Assembly (NCBI GenBank): GCA_021413865.1 | Contig: JAIOPN010000049.1 | Coordinates: forward strand, 62,001-126,000 | Direction of reading: 5' to 3' | DNA from: Planctomycetota bacterium | GTDB lineage: Bacteria > Planctomycetota > Phycisphaerae > Phycisphaerales > Phycisphaeraceae | Length of the DNA stretch: 64,000 bases | Part shown: in pieces, positions 7,469-16,162 of the stretch | Position numbering within the stretch: the stretch's first letter is position 1 | Layout of the letters: every line of letters starts with the position of its first letter | Notes under the pieces: generated by a model | Seen by the model: the letters and a program-made list of their open reading frames with translations, nothing else | What the model was told of the DNA's origin: nothing | The model's database searches: none | Translations under genes and position numbers: made by a program

Positions 7469-7894
7469 TCACGGCGCGTCACGGCGTGTAGCCGTTCTCG
7501 CGGCTCTTTGCGCTCGCCATTCCCGTTCGGCCTCCCGCACCGCCTCCAATCGCTTGGTCTGCGGACCGCTCAGTTTGACGTGCTTGATCGCCCGCATCAG
7601 CTTCGCCCGCATGTACCCCGAGCGGACGAAATAGGGACGCTCTTCCAAAAAAACCAGCGAGGCCTCGATCGCGTCCGGATCGTTTTCCCGCAGCCGGACC
7701 ACGCCCGACGCATAACCCCCGGGAAATGCCAGGGCATCATATTCAGCGTGAAATGCCGCGCACGCCTGTTGCCACGCCTTCCGCCCCTCCGCCGTGTCGC
7801 GGTTGCGCAGCGTTTCATGGATACGGGCGTGCATCTCACAAATCCGCTTGCCATTGGCCCGAAACAGCTCTCGATAGTCGGTTGATTTCTTCAT
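7469..7894 (-). CDS. Hypothetical protein, helical
   Basis: This 141-residue soluble protein is rich in helices and in Arg/Glu. A distinctive segment (ENDPDAIEASLVFLEERPYF, then RSGYMRAKLMRAIKH) is the most likely conserved core. No catalytic motif, signal peptide or membrane helix is seen. It precedes the 128-residue hypothetical on the same strand with a 109-base gap, so the two may share a transcript. TAAACT about 45 nt upstream of the ATG is a possible -10. Confidence 0.65.
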   Translation of the reverse strand: MKKSTDYRELFRANGKRICEMHARIHETLRNRDTAEGRKAWQQACAAFHAEYDALAFPGGYASGVVRLRENDPDAIEASLVFLEERPYFVRSGYMRAKLMRAIKHVKLSGPQTKRLEAVREAEREWRAQRAARTATRRDAP

Positions 7895-8000
7895 CGACCG
7901 TTTCGTCCGGCGGGGCGCAACCGCTGCCTCCGTTCTAGTTTACTCTGCGCCCGACGGCACGCTCGCATATCTCACCACGCGCCGGGTGACGCGGATTCTC

Positions 8001-8029
8001 TTGACCGCCCCCACAAGACGGGCGACAAT
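8001..8029 (+). promoter_or_regulatory. Sigma-70-like promoter of the FlgI-like gene
   Basis: TTGACC (8001-8006), a 17-nt spacer and GACAAT (8024-8029) make a good housekeeping promoter about 60 nt upstream of the GTG at 8088. Confidence 0.65.
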
Positions 8030-8087
8030 CACCCCTTGCCGCGTCCGGCGGCGCACCGCCACCCCCACCATTTGAGGAAGGCCCCGC

Positions 8088-9971
8088 GTGATCCAGTTGC
8101 AGCGACGGAATGGACCGCGTCGGCGATCGGCGATGATCGTGGCGGCGTTGGTTGTGTCGGCGGTGTTCTTGGTGTCCTGCGCGGAGAAGAAAGAAAAGAA
8201 GGCCGCCGCGGTGCCGCCCCCGCCGACGTTTGTCGGGCCGGCGTACCTGCACGGGACGATCGGGTCGCTCACCAGCCTGCGCGGGTATGAGCCGTTGCTG
8301 GTCAGCGGTTACGGGCTGGTGGTGGGGCTGAACAACACCGGGGCTGGCAATGCGCCGGCCTACCTGCGTCAATGGCTGCTCAACGAGATGCGGCGTGAGG
8401 GCGTGGGGCGGATCCAGCTCCGCACGCTTCTCAACGCCACCCCCGAGCAGTTGCTCGCCAGCACGGAGACGTCGCCGGTGGTGATCGAGGGGCTGATCCC
8501 GCCCGGGTCGGTGAAGGGGACGCGGTTCGACCTGCTGGTCAGCGCGCTGCCGCAGACCGAGACGACGAGCCTGCAGGGCGGGCAGTTGTGGACGGCGGAC
8601 CTGTCGATCGGCGGGGCGAACCCGCAGATGAAGTTCACCCGTCCGCTCGCCCGCGCCAGCGGGCCGATGTACATCAACCCGTTCGTGGAGGGGGTGGTGT
8701 CGCAGGGGGATCGGCCGGACGTGGAGCGGCAGGGCGTGGTGCTGGCGGGGGGCCTGGTGACGGCGGACCGCCGCGTGGAACTGGTGCTCAACCAACCGAG
8801 CAACGACCGCGCCCGCATGATCGCCAACCGCATCAACGAGCGTTACCCGCACGAGAAGGCGACGGAGGTGTTCAACACCGCCGTCGCCGCGAATGACCAG
8901 GTGATCCGGATCAGCATCCCGGCCAAGTGGGCGGGCCGGCCCGATGACCTGCTGCAACTCATCGGCCACCTTTTCCTCCAGCGATCGCCCGGGTTCGAGC
9001 CCGAGAAGGCGCAGCAACTCGGCGAGCTGCTCGCGGTGGAGCCCAAGAACGCGCCACACGTCATCCTGGCGTGGCAGACGCTGGGCAAGACGGCGATCCC
9101 CGTGGTCCGCCGGTTCCAGAGCCACCCCGCGGAGCACGTCCGGCTGGCGGCGCTGGAGGCCGGGGCACGCATGGGCGACGAGCGTGCATCCGAGGGCCTG
9201 CTCGCCCTGTCGCGCTCCAGCGACCCGGCGCTGCGCCGCAAATCCGCCGAGCTGTTCATGCACCTGCCCGTCAGCGAGGTCGGCGCCCGCGTCCTCAAGA
9301 CGCTCCTGGACGACGATGACCGCACCGTCCGCGTCGCGGCATATGAATCCATGTCCCGCGTGGGCGACCCGCTCATCCAGCGCGTGCCTATCGGCAGCGG
9401 CGCCGACTTCAAGTTCATCCTCGACCTGGTCCCCTCCGAAAAACCGCTGATCTACATCACCCAGACCGGCGTGCCGCGGCTGGCGATCTTTGGCCCCAAC
9501 CTCGGCTTCGTCACGCCCACCGTCGCCCGCCTCTGGGACAACCACCTGATGGTCCGCGTCCCCGATCCCAAGCAGCCCGCCACCGTCTTCTTTCAACCCT
9601 ACGGCGAGACCGAGGGCAAGACCTATTCCATCGCGCCGACAGTCGCCAACCTCGTCCTGCTGCTGTCACACAAGACGACCTCGCGCGAGCCGATGGACGG
9701 CTTGGACATGACCTACGGCCGTGTCTGTGCGACGGTGTATCGCCTCTGCAAGGATGGGAAGGTCGCCGCGCCGGTGGAGGTCCGCATCGGTCCGCTGGCC
9801 GAGGCCATCGCCCGGGCGCGGGACACGGAACCCTCGCTGCCCCGGCCCGAAACCGAAGGCCAGGCGCCCGCCCCCGGCGTCGCCCCGGCAGCGCCCCAAA
9901 CCGGCCGTCCCGAGGGCGGTGACGAGATCGAATCCGCCCCGCAACAACCGCCCGTGCCTGTGGTCCCGTGA
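8088..9971 (+). CDS. FlgI-like lipoprotein with HEAT-like repeats
   Basis: This 627-residue protein starts with a lipoprotein signal peptide (basic N-region, hydrophobic 15-28, lipobox LVSC with Cys31). Residues about 50-330 resemble FlgI, the flagellar P-ring protein. SLRGYEPLLVSGYGLVVGLNNTGAG matches the FlgI GVRxNQLxGYGLVVGLxGTGD block, and the later PPGSVKGTRFDLLVSALP with TSLQGGQLW matches the second. Residues about 330-440 form short helical pairs typical of HEAT repeats (PAEHVRLAALEAGARMGDER and following). The C-terminal 50 residues are Pro-rich. No other flagellar gene is present, so a ring- or pore-like envelope role is possible. The GTG at 8088 has GAGGAAGG upstream. Confidence 0.75.
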   Translation: MIQLQRRNGPRRRSAMIVAALVVSAVFLVSCAEKKEKKAAAVPPPPTFVGPAYLHGTIGSLTSLRGYEPLLVSGYGLVVGLNNTGAGNAPAYLRQWLLNEMRREGVGRIQLRTLLNATPEQLLASTETSPVVIEGLIPPGSVKGTRFDLLVSALPQTETTSLQGGQLWTADLSIGGANPQMKFTRPLARASGPMYINPFVEGVVSQGDRPDVERQGVVLAGGLVTADRRVELVLNQPSNDRARMIANRINERYPHEKATEVFNTAVAANDQVIRISIPAKWAGRPDDLLQLIGHLFLQRSPGFEPEKAQQLGELLAVEPKNAPHVILAWQTLGKTAIPVVRRFQSHPAEHVRLAALEAGARMGDERASEGLLALSRSSDPALRRKSAELFMHLPVSEVGARVLKTLLDDDDRTVRVAAYESMSRVGDPLIQRVPIGSGADFKFILDLVPSEKPLIYITQTGVPRLAIFGPNLGFVTPTVARLWDNHLMVRVPDPKQPATVFFQPYGETEGKTYSIAPTVANLVLLLSHKTTSREPMDGLDMTYGRVCATVYRLCKDGKVAAPVEVRIGPLAEAIARARDTEPSLPRPETEGQAPAPGVAPAAPQTGRPEGGDEIESAPQQPPVPVVP

Positions 9972-10118
9972 ACCGATTTCATGTACAACTATTGACACGG
10001 GTCGCGCGTCCGTGATCCGGGTCTGAATGTTCGGCGGAGCCGGACCCCGGAGAGGGGGGAATTCGGCGATCAAATCGGCATCTACAGGCCGATAATCGAC
10101 AGGGAGGTCGATCATCCC

Positions 10119-13100
10119 ATGCGTTTAGCCAAGCTTACCGTTACGGGGTTCAAGTCCTTCGCGGACCGCACCGAGATCGCCTTCGACGCCCCGATCTCGG
10201 GCATCGTCGGCCCCAACGGGTGCGGCAAGTCCAACGTCGTTGACGCCATCAAGTGGGTCCTCGGCGAACAGTCCGCCAAGAGCCTCCGCGGCGGCGCGAT
10301 GATGGACGTCATCTTCAACGGCTCGGCCACGCGCAAGCCCTCGGGCATGGCGTCGGTCACGCTCACCTTCGACAACCCGATCGTCGAGGGCCTCCAACTC
10401 CCCGTCACGCCCGTTGCACGGCCGGTCGAAGAGCCCGCCGCGGAACCGCAAGACTCGGAGGCCGCGCCCGCCGAAAACAAACCGGTCGTCGCCGAGGTTG
10501 CCCGCCCGCGCCGCATCCTTCCCATCGACACCGATCAGGTCGCCGTCACCCGCCAGCTCTACCGCGACGGGTCGTCGGAATATCTCATCAACAAGCAGCG
10601 GGCCCGTCTGCGCGACATCCGCGAGCTGTTCATGGATACGGGCATCGGCACCGACGCCTACTCGATCATCGAGCAGGGCAAGGTGGATGTGATGCTGCAA
10701 GCCAACCCCGTCGAGCGCCGCGAGATATTCGAGGAGGCGGCGGGCATCTCCCGCTTTAAGGCCCGCAAGAAGGAAGCCCTCCGCAAACTGGAGCGCACCG
10801 AGCAGAACCTGGGGCTGTCGCGTCAGCGTCTGGAGGACCTGGAGAAGCGGCTGCGCAGCGTGAAGGTGCAGGCCGGCCGGGCGCGCAACCATCAGGAATA
10901 CACCGGCCAGCTGCGCGAGCTGCAACTGACCTACGCTCTGGCGGATTACCACCGCCTCAAGACGCAGCTCAAGGAAGTGACGGATCGGCTGGAGCAGTTG
11001 GAGGCGGACCGCGCCGCCGCCGCGCGGGAACAGGCCAAGGCCGAGCAGGCGCTTTCGGACGCCGAACTGGATCGCCAACAGGTTTTGCAGCAGCAGAAAC
11101 AGGTCGAGCAGGAGCGGATGCAGCAGCAGGCCGCCCGCGACCAGGCGGAGCAGCGCATCCAGTTCGCCCAGACCACGCTCAAGGACCTGGAGCACCAGAT
11201 CGAGCGTGACTCCAAGCGCGTGGCGGAGCTCGCCGAGCGCGGCGCCCAACTCGCGAAAGAGCACGCCGAGCAATCTTCCTCCGCCGGTTCGCTGACGCAG
11301 GCGCAGACCGATCTGGCCGCGCGGCTCGAATCGTTGCAGGAGCAGCACCGCACGCTCCAGCACGAGCTGAACGAGAAGCGCAACGCCATCGAGGACGAGC
11401 AGGCGGGGATCGTCACCCTGATGCGCCGCACCGCGCAGCTGCACAACGAGATCAACTCGATCGGCGCGTTCGAGAAGAACCTGGTCAGCACGCGTGAGAA
11501 GCTCGACCAGCGGGCCGCGCAGGTGACGAACGACCTGGAGCGGCTGTTGACGCTGCGCGACGAGGCGACCGAGAAGCACGCCGAGGCCGCCGCGCTGATC
11601 GCCGCGGAGAGCGCCAAGCTCGAAGAGCTCAAGCAGCAGGCGTCGGAGCTCGACGGCCGGCAGCGCGAGCTCTCGCAGCGGCTCGCGGCCGCCAAGGAAG
11701 AGCGGTCCGGCCTGGACTCGCGGCGCTCGCTGTTGCAGGAGATGCAGGACAAGCAGGAGGGCGTCGCCGACCCGGTCAAGGCCGTGCTGGCGCGGCGCAA
11801 CACCGCCCACAACAACGGGGGGGTGTTCGGCTTCGTCCTGGGGCTGCTCGCCGACATGCTCGAGGTCGAGCACGACCAATCGGGTAACGCCCGGCTCGTC
11901 GAGGCCGCGCTGGGCGACCGCCAGCAGGCGCTGGTCGTCAGCAGTCTGACCGACCTCTGCGACACCGCACGCGGGCAGGAGGCGATTAAGTCCCTGGCGG
12001 GCCGCGTGATGTTCCTCCCCATCGACCAGTGTGCGATCCCGACCGTCTCGGGTGACGAGACGATCAACGGCTTCGCGCTGCCCGCCGACGTGAAGCCGGT
12101 GCTGGAACTGGTGAAATACGCCGAGTCGATCGCGCCGGTGGCGCACCGCCTGCTGGGCCGGACGCTCGTCGTGCCGACGCTCGAGGGGGCGATGATGCTC
12201 CGCTCGCTGATGCCGTCGGGGTATCGTTTCGTGACCCGCGCGGGCGAGGTGCTCGAGGCCGACGGCCGCGTGATCGCCGGGCCCTCCGCCAGCGCCGAGG
12301 GGACCGGGCTGATCTCACGCCGCAGTGAATTGACCCGTCTCAACCGCAGGCTTGCGGAATTGGACGCCGTCATCGCCGCCGACCAGCAGTCGTTGGCGGC
12401 GCTCTCCGATCGGGCATCGCACCTGGAGAACATCTCGCAGGAGCTGCGGCAGGCGATCTACGAGGCCAACACCGTCCGTGTGGAGCTGGCCAGCCGGCTT
12501 GGCACGCTCACGGGGCAGATCGCGCAGCTCGAGCGTGAGCAGCCGGTGATCTCCGCCGAGACCGAGCAGGTCCACCGCCAGCTCCGCGACGCCGACGCCA
12601 AGCGGCGCGTCCACCAGGAGGACGCCCGTCGATTGGAGGAAGATTCCGCCGCACGGCAGACACGGCTGAGCGAACTCGCCCAATCCGTGACCGACCTGAC
12701 CAAGGGTGTCGAGGCCGCCAGTGAGTCGCTCACCACCGCCCGCATTGAGAGCGGCAAGATCGCCGAGCAGCTCAGCGCCGCCGTCCGGCAGGTGCGCCAG
12801 ATCGAGATCGCCCGCGCCGACACCGAGCGGCAGCACCGCTCGCTGGATGAGCAGGTCGCCCACCACCGCACGCGCATCGAGGTGCTGACGGAGACCGCGC
12901 ACGAGGCGAAGCGTCAGGTCGAACAGTCGGACGTCCGCCTGCGCGAGCTTGGCGTGCGGATCGATCTGGTGCTGCACAAGCTGAACAAGGCGGAGACGGC
13001 GATGGCGGAGCTGCGGGCTGTTGCCCTGGAGCGTCGCCAGGCCGTCGAGACGGCCGACCGTGAGCTGAATGCCTCGCAGGTCTCCAAGCGCGAGGTCGAG

Positions 13101-14135
13101 GTGAAGATCGAGGGCTTGCTGCAACGCGGCCAGGAGCAGTTGGCGCTGGACGTTGCCTACGCCTACCAGAGCTACGAGCCGCGCGAGATCGACTGGCCCG
13201 CCGTCGAGACGCTCATGAAGGAGCTGCGCGGCAAGCTCGACCGATTGGGTTCCGTGAACCTCGACGCGATCGGTGAGCAGGACGAACTCGAAAAGTCCCA
13301 CACCGACATGTCCGCCCAGGTGAGCGACATCGAGCAGGCGAAAGTCTCGCTTGAGGAGCTTATCCGGCAGATCAACGACGACTCGCGCAAGCGGTTCGAG
13401 GAGTCGTTCAACAAGATCCGCGACGCCTTCGCCGGGCAGGACGGGATGTTCCGCAAGCTCTTCGGCGGCGGCAAGGCCGACGTCATCCTCCAGCCCGACG
13501 AGAACGGCAACATCGACGTGCTGGAATCGGGCATCGAGATCATGGCCAAGCCCCCGGGCAAGGAGCCCTGCTCCATCAGCCAGCTCTCGGGCGGCGAGAA
13601 GACGATGACAGCCGTCGCGCTGCTGATGAGCATCTTCCAGACGCGGCCAAGCCCGTTCTGCGTGCTCGACGAAGTGGACGCCGCGCTCGACGAGGCCAAC
13701 GTCGAACGTTTCACCCACGTCATCAAGAGCTTCCTGGACCGCAGCCACTTCATCGTCATCACGCACCACAAGCGCACCATGCAGGTGTGCGACCTCTTGT
13801 ACGGCATCACGATGCAGGAGCGCGGCGTCTCCCGCCGGGTGGCGGTGCGGTTCGAGGACATCGCCTCGGTCAAGGACGGCCAGGACGTGCGCATCAGCGA
13901 CTCGGCGATCGCCGCCCAGGCACAGCGCGACGCGCAGGCGCCGGCGGAAGCACCGGCAACGCAAGAGCCGGCCGCGCCACTGGAGCCCGTCATCACGGTC
14001 ACGCGGCCGTCGCCCGAACCCGTCGCGGTGGCCGCGGGCGAGCCGGGTGGAAACGGCAAGGGCAAGAAGACCTCATCGCGGCAAAAGCTCGCCGCCATGC
14101 TCGGCGAGCCGGTACGCATCGAGGCCGGGAAATAG
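10119..14135 (+). CDS. smc: Chromosome segregation protein SMC
   Basis: This 1,338-residue SMC ATPase forms the core of the condensin-like complex with ScpA/ScpB. Order: Walker A GPNGCGKS (31-38); first coiled coil (about 190-540); hinge (about 545-690); second coil (about 700-1060); LSGGEK signature (1156-1161); Walker [11 protein letters not shown] soon after. Two features are unusual. An insert of ~40 Pro/Ala/Glu-rich residues (about 92-132) lies in the N-terminal head, where most SMCs run straight from the FDN motif into LPID. A ~75-residue low-complexity tail also extends the C-terminus. The ATG at 10119 has AGGGAGG upstream. moaA follows within about 40 bases. Confidence 0.95.
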   Translation: MRLAKLTVTGFKSFADRTEIAFDAPISGIVGPNGCGKSNVVDAIKWVLGEQSAKSLRGGAMMDVIFNGSATRKPSGMASVTLTFDNPIVEGLQLPVTPVARPVEEPAAEPQDSEAAPAENKPVVAEVARPRRILPIDTDQVAVTRQLYRDGSSEYLINKQRARLRDIRELFMDTGIGTDAYSIIEQGKVDVMLQANPVERREIFEEAAGISRFKARKKEALRKLERTEQNLGLSRQRLEDLEKRLRSVKVQAGRARNHQEYTGQLRELQLTYALADYHRLKTQLKEVTDRLEQLEADRAAAAREQAKAEQALSDAELDRQQVLQQQKQVEQERMQQQAARDQAEQRIQFAQTTLKDLEHQIERDSKRVAELAERGAQLAKEHAEQSSSAGSLTQAQTDLAARLESLQEQHRTLQHELNEKRNAIEDEQAGIVTLMRRTAQLHNEINSIGAFEKNLVSTREKLDQRAAQVTNDLERLLTLRDEATEKHAEAAALIAAESAKLEELKQQASELDGRQRELSQRLAAAKEERSGLDSRRSLLQEMQDKQEGVADPVKAVLARRNTAHNNGGVFGFVLGLLADMLEVEHDQSGNARLVEAALGDRQQALVVSSLTDLCDTARGQEAIKSLAGRVMFLPIDQCAIPTVSGDETINGFALPADVKPVLELVKYAESIAPVAHRLLGRTLVVPTLEGAMMLRSLMPSGYRFVTRAGEVLEADGRVIAGPSASAEGTGLISRRSELTRLNRRLAELDAVIAADQQSLAALSDRASHLENISQELRQAIYEANTVRVELASRLGTLTGQIAQLEREQPVISAETEQVHRQLRDADAKRRVHQEDARRLEEDSAARQTRLSELAQSVTDLTKGVEAASESLTTARIESGKIAEQLSAAVRQVRQIEIARADTERQHRSLDEQVAHHRTRIEVLTETAHEAKRQVEQSDVRLRELGVRIDLVLHKLNKAETAMAELRAVALERRQAVETADRELNASQVSKREVEVKIEGLLQRGQEQLALDVAYAYQSYEPREIDWPAVETLMKELRGKLDRLGSVNLDAIGEQDELEKSHTDMSAQVSDIEQAKVSLEELIRQINDDSRKRFEESFNKIRDAFAGQDGMFRKLFGGGKADVILQPDENGNIDVLESGIEIMAKPPGKEPCSISQLSGGEKTMTAVALLMSIFQTRPSPFCVLDEVDAALDEANVERFTHVIKSFLDRSHFIVITHHKRTMQVCDLLYGITMQERGVSRRVAVRFEDIASVKDGQDVRISDSAIAAQAQRDAQAPAEAPATQEPAAPLEPVITVTRPSPEPVAVAAGEPGGNGKGKKTSSRQKLAAMLGEPVRIEAGK

Positions 14136-14162
14136 CGCCCGGTCTGCCGCCGCGACGCCCTC

Positions 14163-14168
14163 TATAAT
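14163..14168 (+). promoter_or_regulatory. Perfect -10 hexamer of moaA (leaderless type)
   Basis: TATAAT ends 7 nt before the ATG at 14176. An alternative in-frame ATG at 14167 overlaps the hexamer itself, which argues for the later start. Confidence 0.6.
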
Positions 14169-14175
14169 GCAGGCG

Positions 14176-15219
14176 ATGCCCGTTGCACTCCCTATTTTCG
14201 ACGCGCAACCCGTGCGGCCCGTGTTTGCGCAGGGGCCGCGCAGCCTCTCGGCTGTCCGGCTGCTGCGGCTGAGCGTGACCGACCGCTGCAACCTGCGGTG
14301 CCAGTACTGCATGCCCGAGGATGGCGTCGCGTTCAGCGAGCGAGCGGACCTGCTCTCGGCGGGCGACATCGTCGCCGTCGCGGCGGCGGCCGCCTCGGTC
14401 GGTGTGGACCATTTCAAGGTCACCGGCGGGGAGCCCACGGTGCGCGGGGATTTGCTCGACATCATCGCCGGGGTGGCCGCGCTCTCGCCACGCGACTTGT
14501 CGATGACGACCAACGGCATGCTGCTCGACAAGCTCGCGCATGACCTCCGGCGTGCGGGGCTGATGCGGCTGACGGTGAGCTGCGACTCGCTGCGGGCCGA
14601 CCGTTTCGAGCGGATTGTGCGCGGCGGCGTGCGGGGGTTGGGCGGGTTGCCCCGCCTGATGCGCGGCCTGGAGGCGGCGGGCGAGTCGGGCTTCGATCGC
14701 ATCAAGATCAACGTGGTCGTGATGGGCGGGATCAACGATGACGAGGCGGCGGACTTCGCCCGGCTCACAATCGATCGGCCATGGACGGTGCGGTTCATCG
14801 AGTACATGCCGCTGGGAGAGAGCACGCTGGTGGAGGACGCGCCGACCTTTACGGTGGACAACGCGCAGGTGCGGCGACGCATCGAGGAAGAATTGGGCGT
14901 GATGACGCCCGTGTCGCGCGAGAACGAAGCGGGCGTCGGGCCGGCGGATGTGTTCACGCTGCCGGGCGCGGCGGGGCGTGTTGGGTTTATCAGCGCCATG
15001 AGCCGGCCGTTCTGCGAGACGTGCAACCGCCTGCGGCTTACGGCCACGGGCGAGTTGCGCAGCTGCCTGTTCGACGGCGGGGAGGTGAGCGTGCTTGACG
15101 CGCTGCAGCCCTCGCCGGACCGCGCGAGGCTTGTGGAGATGATGCGGCGGTGCGTGGCGCTCAAGCCCGAGGTTCATTCGAGCCGCGGCAATCGCGCGAT
15201 GAACCAGTTGGGTGGATGA
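14176..15219 (+). CDS. moaA: GTP 3',8-cyclase MoaA
   Basis: MoaA is the radical-SAM enzyme that converts GTP to 3',8-cyclo-GTP, the first step of molybdenum cofactor synthesis and the substrate source for MoaC. With this start the protein has 347 residues. The N-terminal cluster motif is Cys38-x3-Cys42-x2-Cys45 (TDRCNLRCQYC). The SAM-binding TGGEP follows. The C-terminal second [4Fe-4S] site is Cys280-x2-Cys283-x13-Cys297. The protein ends in the conserved, functionally required Gly-Gly. The start is set by TATAAT 7 nt upstream. An extension back into smc is possible but unlikely. Confidence 0.93.
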   Translation: MPVALPIFDAQPVRPVFAQGPRSLSAVRLLRLSVTDRCNLRCQYCMPEDGVAFSERADLLSAGDIVAVAAAAASVGVDHFKVTGGEPTVRGDLLDIIAGVAALSPRDLSMTTNGMLLDKLAHDLRRAGLMRLTVSCDSLRADRFERIVRGGVRGLGGLPRLMRGLEAAGESGFDRIKINVVVMGGINDDEAADFARLTIDRPWTVRFIEYMPLGESTLVEDAPTFTVDNAQVRRRIEEELGVMTPVSRENEAGVGPADVFTLPGAAGRVGFISAMSRPFCETCNRLRLTATGELRSCLFDGGEVSVLDALQPSPDRARLVEMMRRCVALKPEVHSSRGNRAMNQLGG

Positions 15220-15264
15220 AGTAGTAAGGCCAGAGCGGTAAGCCGCAAGGGGCGGGGCGGTTTG

Positions 15265-15270
15265 TACACT
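15265..15270 (+). promoter_or_regulatory. -10 hexamer of the mutarotase gene (leaderless type)
   Basis: TACACT ends 7 nt before the ATG at 15278, with no Shine-Dalgarno sequence. Confidence 0.45.
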
Positions 15271-15277
15271 GTCGCGC

Positions 15278-16153
15278 ATGAAATATCCCAATCCGCTCCC
15301 CCCCGGCGTCACGATTGAGTCCGGCCCCAACGGCTTAGACCGCGTCGCGGTGAGCACGAGGCTCTGCGAGGGCCACATGTATCCGCACGGGGCGCACGTC
15401 GCCCATTACCAGCGGCCGGGCGAGAAACCGATCCTCTGGATGAGCGGCAAGAGCATGTTCGATGCGGGCAAGCCGATCCGCGGCGGGGTGCCGGTCTGTT
15501 TCCCGTGGTTCGGGGCGCGGCAAGGGCGGCCCGATTCGCCTAGTCACGGATTTGCACGGTTGATGGAGTGGAAGCTCGGCGGGGTCGTCGCCGATGCGGA
15601 CGGTGCGGTGGCGGTCACGATGTCGCTGGGTTCGAGCGACGCGACACGTGCCCAGTGGCCGCACGATTTTGCCGCGGTGATGCGGGTCGGCTTCGGTCGT
15701 GAACTCACCATGACGCTGGCCGTGACGAATACGGGCAAGGAGCCGTTCACGTTCGAGGAGGCGATGCACACGTATTTCACCGTGGGTGACGTGAGGAAGG
15801 TGCGCGTGCTCGGGCTGGAGAACGTGAAATATCTGAGCAAGGTCGAGGGGGGCGCGATCAAGAGCGGCGACCAGCCGATCACGATCACAGCCGAGACGGA
15901 TCGTGTCTATATGAACACGGGAGCCGCGTGCGTGCTGGACGATGCGTCGCTCAACAGGCGGGTGACGGTGAGCAAGAGCGGTTCGGAGACGACGGTGGTG
16001 TGGAACCCGTGGGTCGCCAAGGCCCATGCGATGCCCGATTTCGGCGACGACGAATGGCCGGGGATGATCTGCATCGAGACCGCCAACGCCGGCGTCGGCG
16101 CGGTGATGCTCAAGCCCGGCGCGGCCCACGAGATGACCGCGCGGATCGCGTGA
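15278..16153 (+). CDS. D-hexose-6-phosphate mutarotase (aldose 1-epimerase family)
   Basis: This 291-residue protein belongs to the YeaD branch of the galactose mutarotase superfamily, which interconverts alpha and beta anomers of hexose 6-phosphates. The hallmark RGGVPVCFPWFGA (about 67-79) is followed by SHGFAR (about 89). FTFEEAMHTYFTVGD (about 161) carries the catalytic His, and a late MICIETANA block carries the probable catalytic Glu. It is a beta-sandwich, cytoplasmic enzyme with no signal peptide. It is convergent with the ABC cluster, with only 9 bases between the two stops. Confidence 0.88.
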   Translation: MKYPNPLPPGVTIESGPNGLDRVAVSTRLCEGHMYPHGAHVAHYQRPGEKPILWMSGKSMFDAGKPIRGGVPVCFPWFGARQGRPDSPSHGFARLMEWKLGGVVADADGAVAVTMSLGSSDATRAQWPHDFAAVMRVGFGRELTMTLAVTNTGKEPFTFEEAMHTYFTVGDVRKVRVLGLENVKYLSKVEGGAIKSGDQPITITAETDRVYMNTGAACVLDDASLNRRVTVSKSGSETTVVWNPWVAKAHAMPDFGDDEWPGMICIETANAGVGAVMLKPGAAHEMTARIA

Positions 16154-16162
16154 CGCCGGCCG

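Noticed and set aside
8088-9971. A flagellar operon
   Set aside because: Only the FlgI-like protein suggests it; no other flagellar gene is in the window and the protein is a HEAT-containing lipoprotein.
9992-9997. Perfect TTGACA upstream of smc
   Set aside because: No acceptable -10 lies 16-18 nt downstream, so it is not annotated as a promoter.
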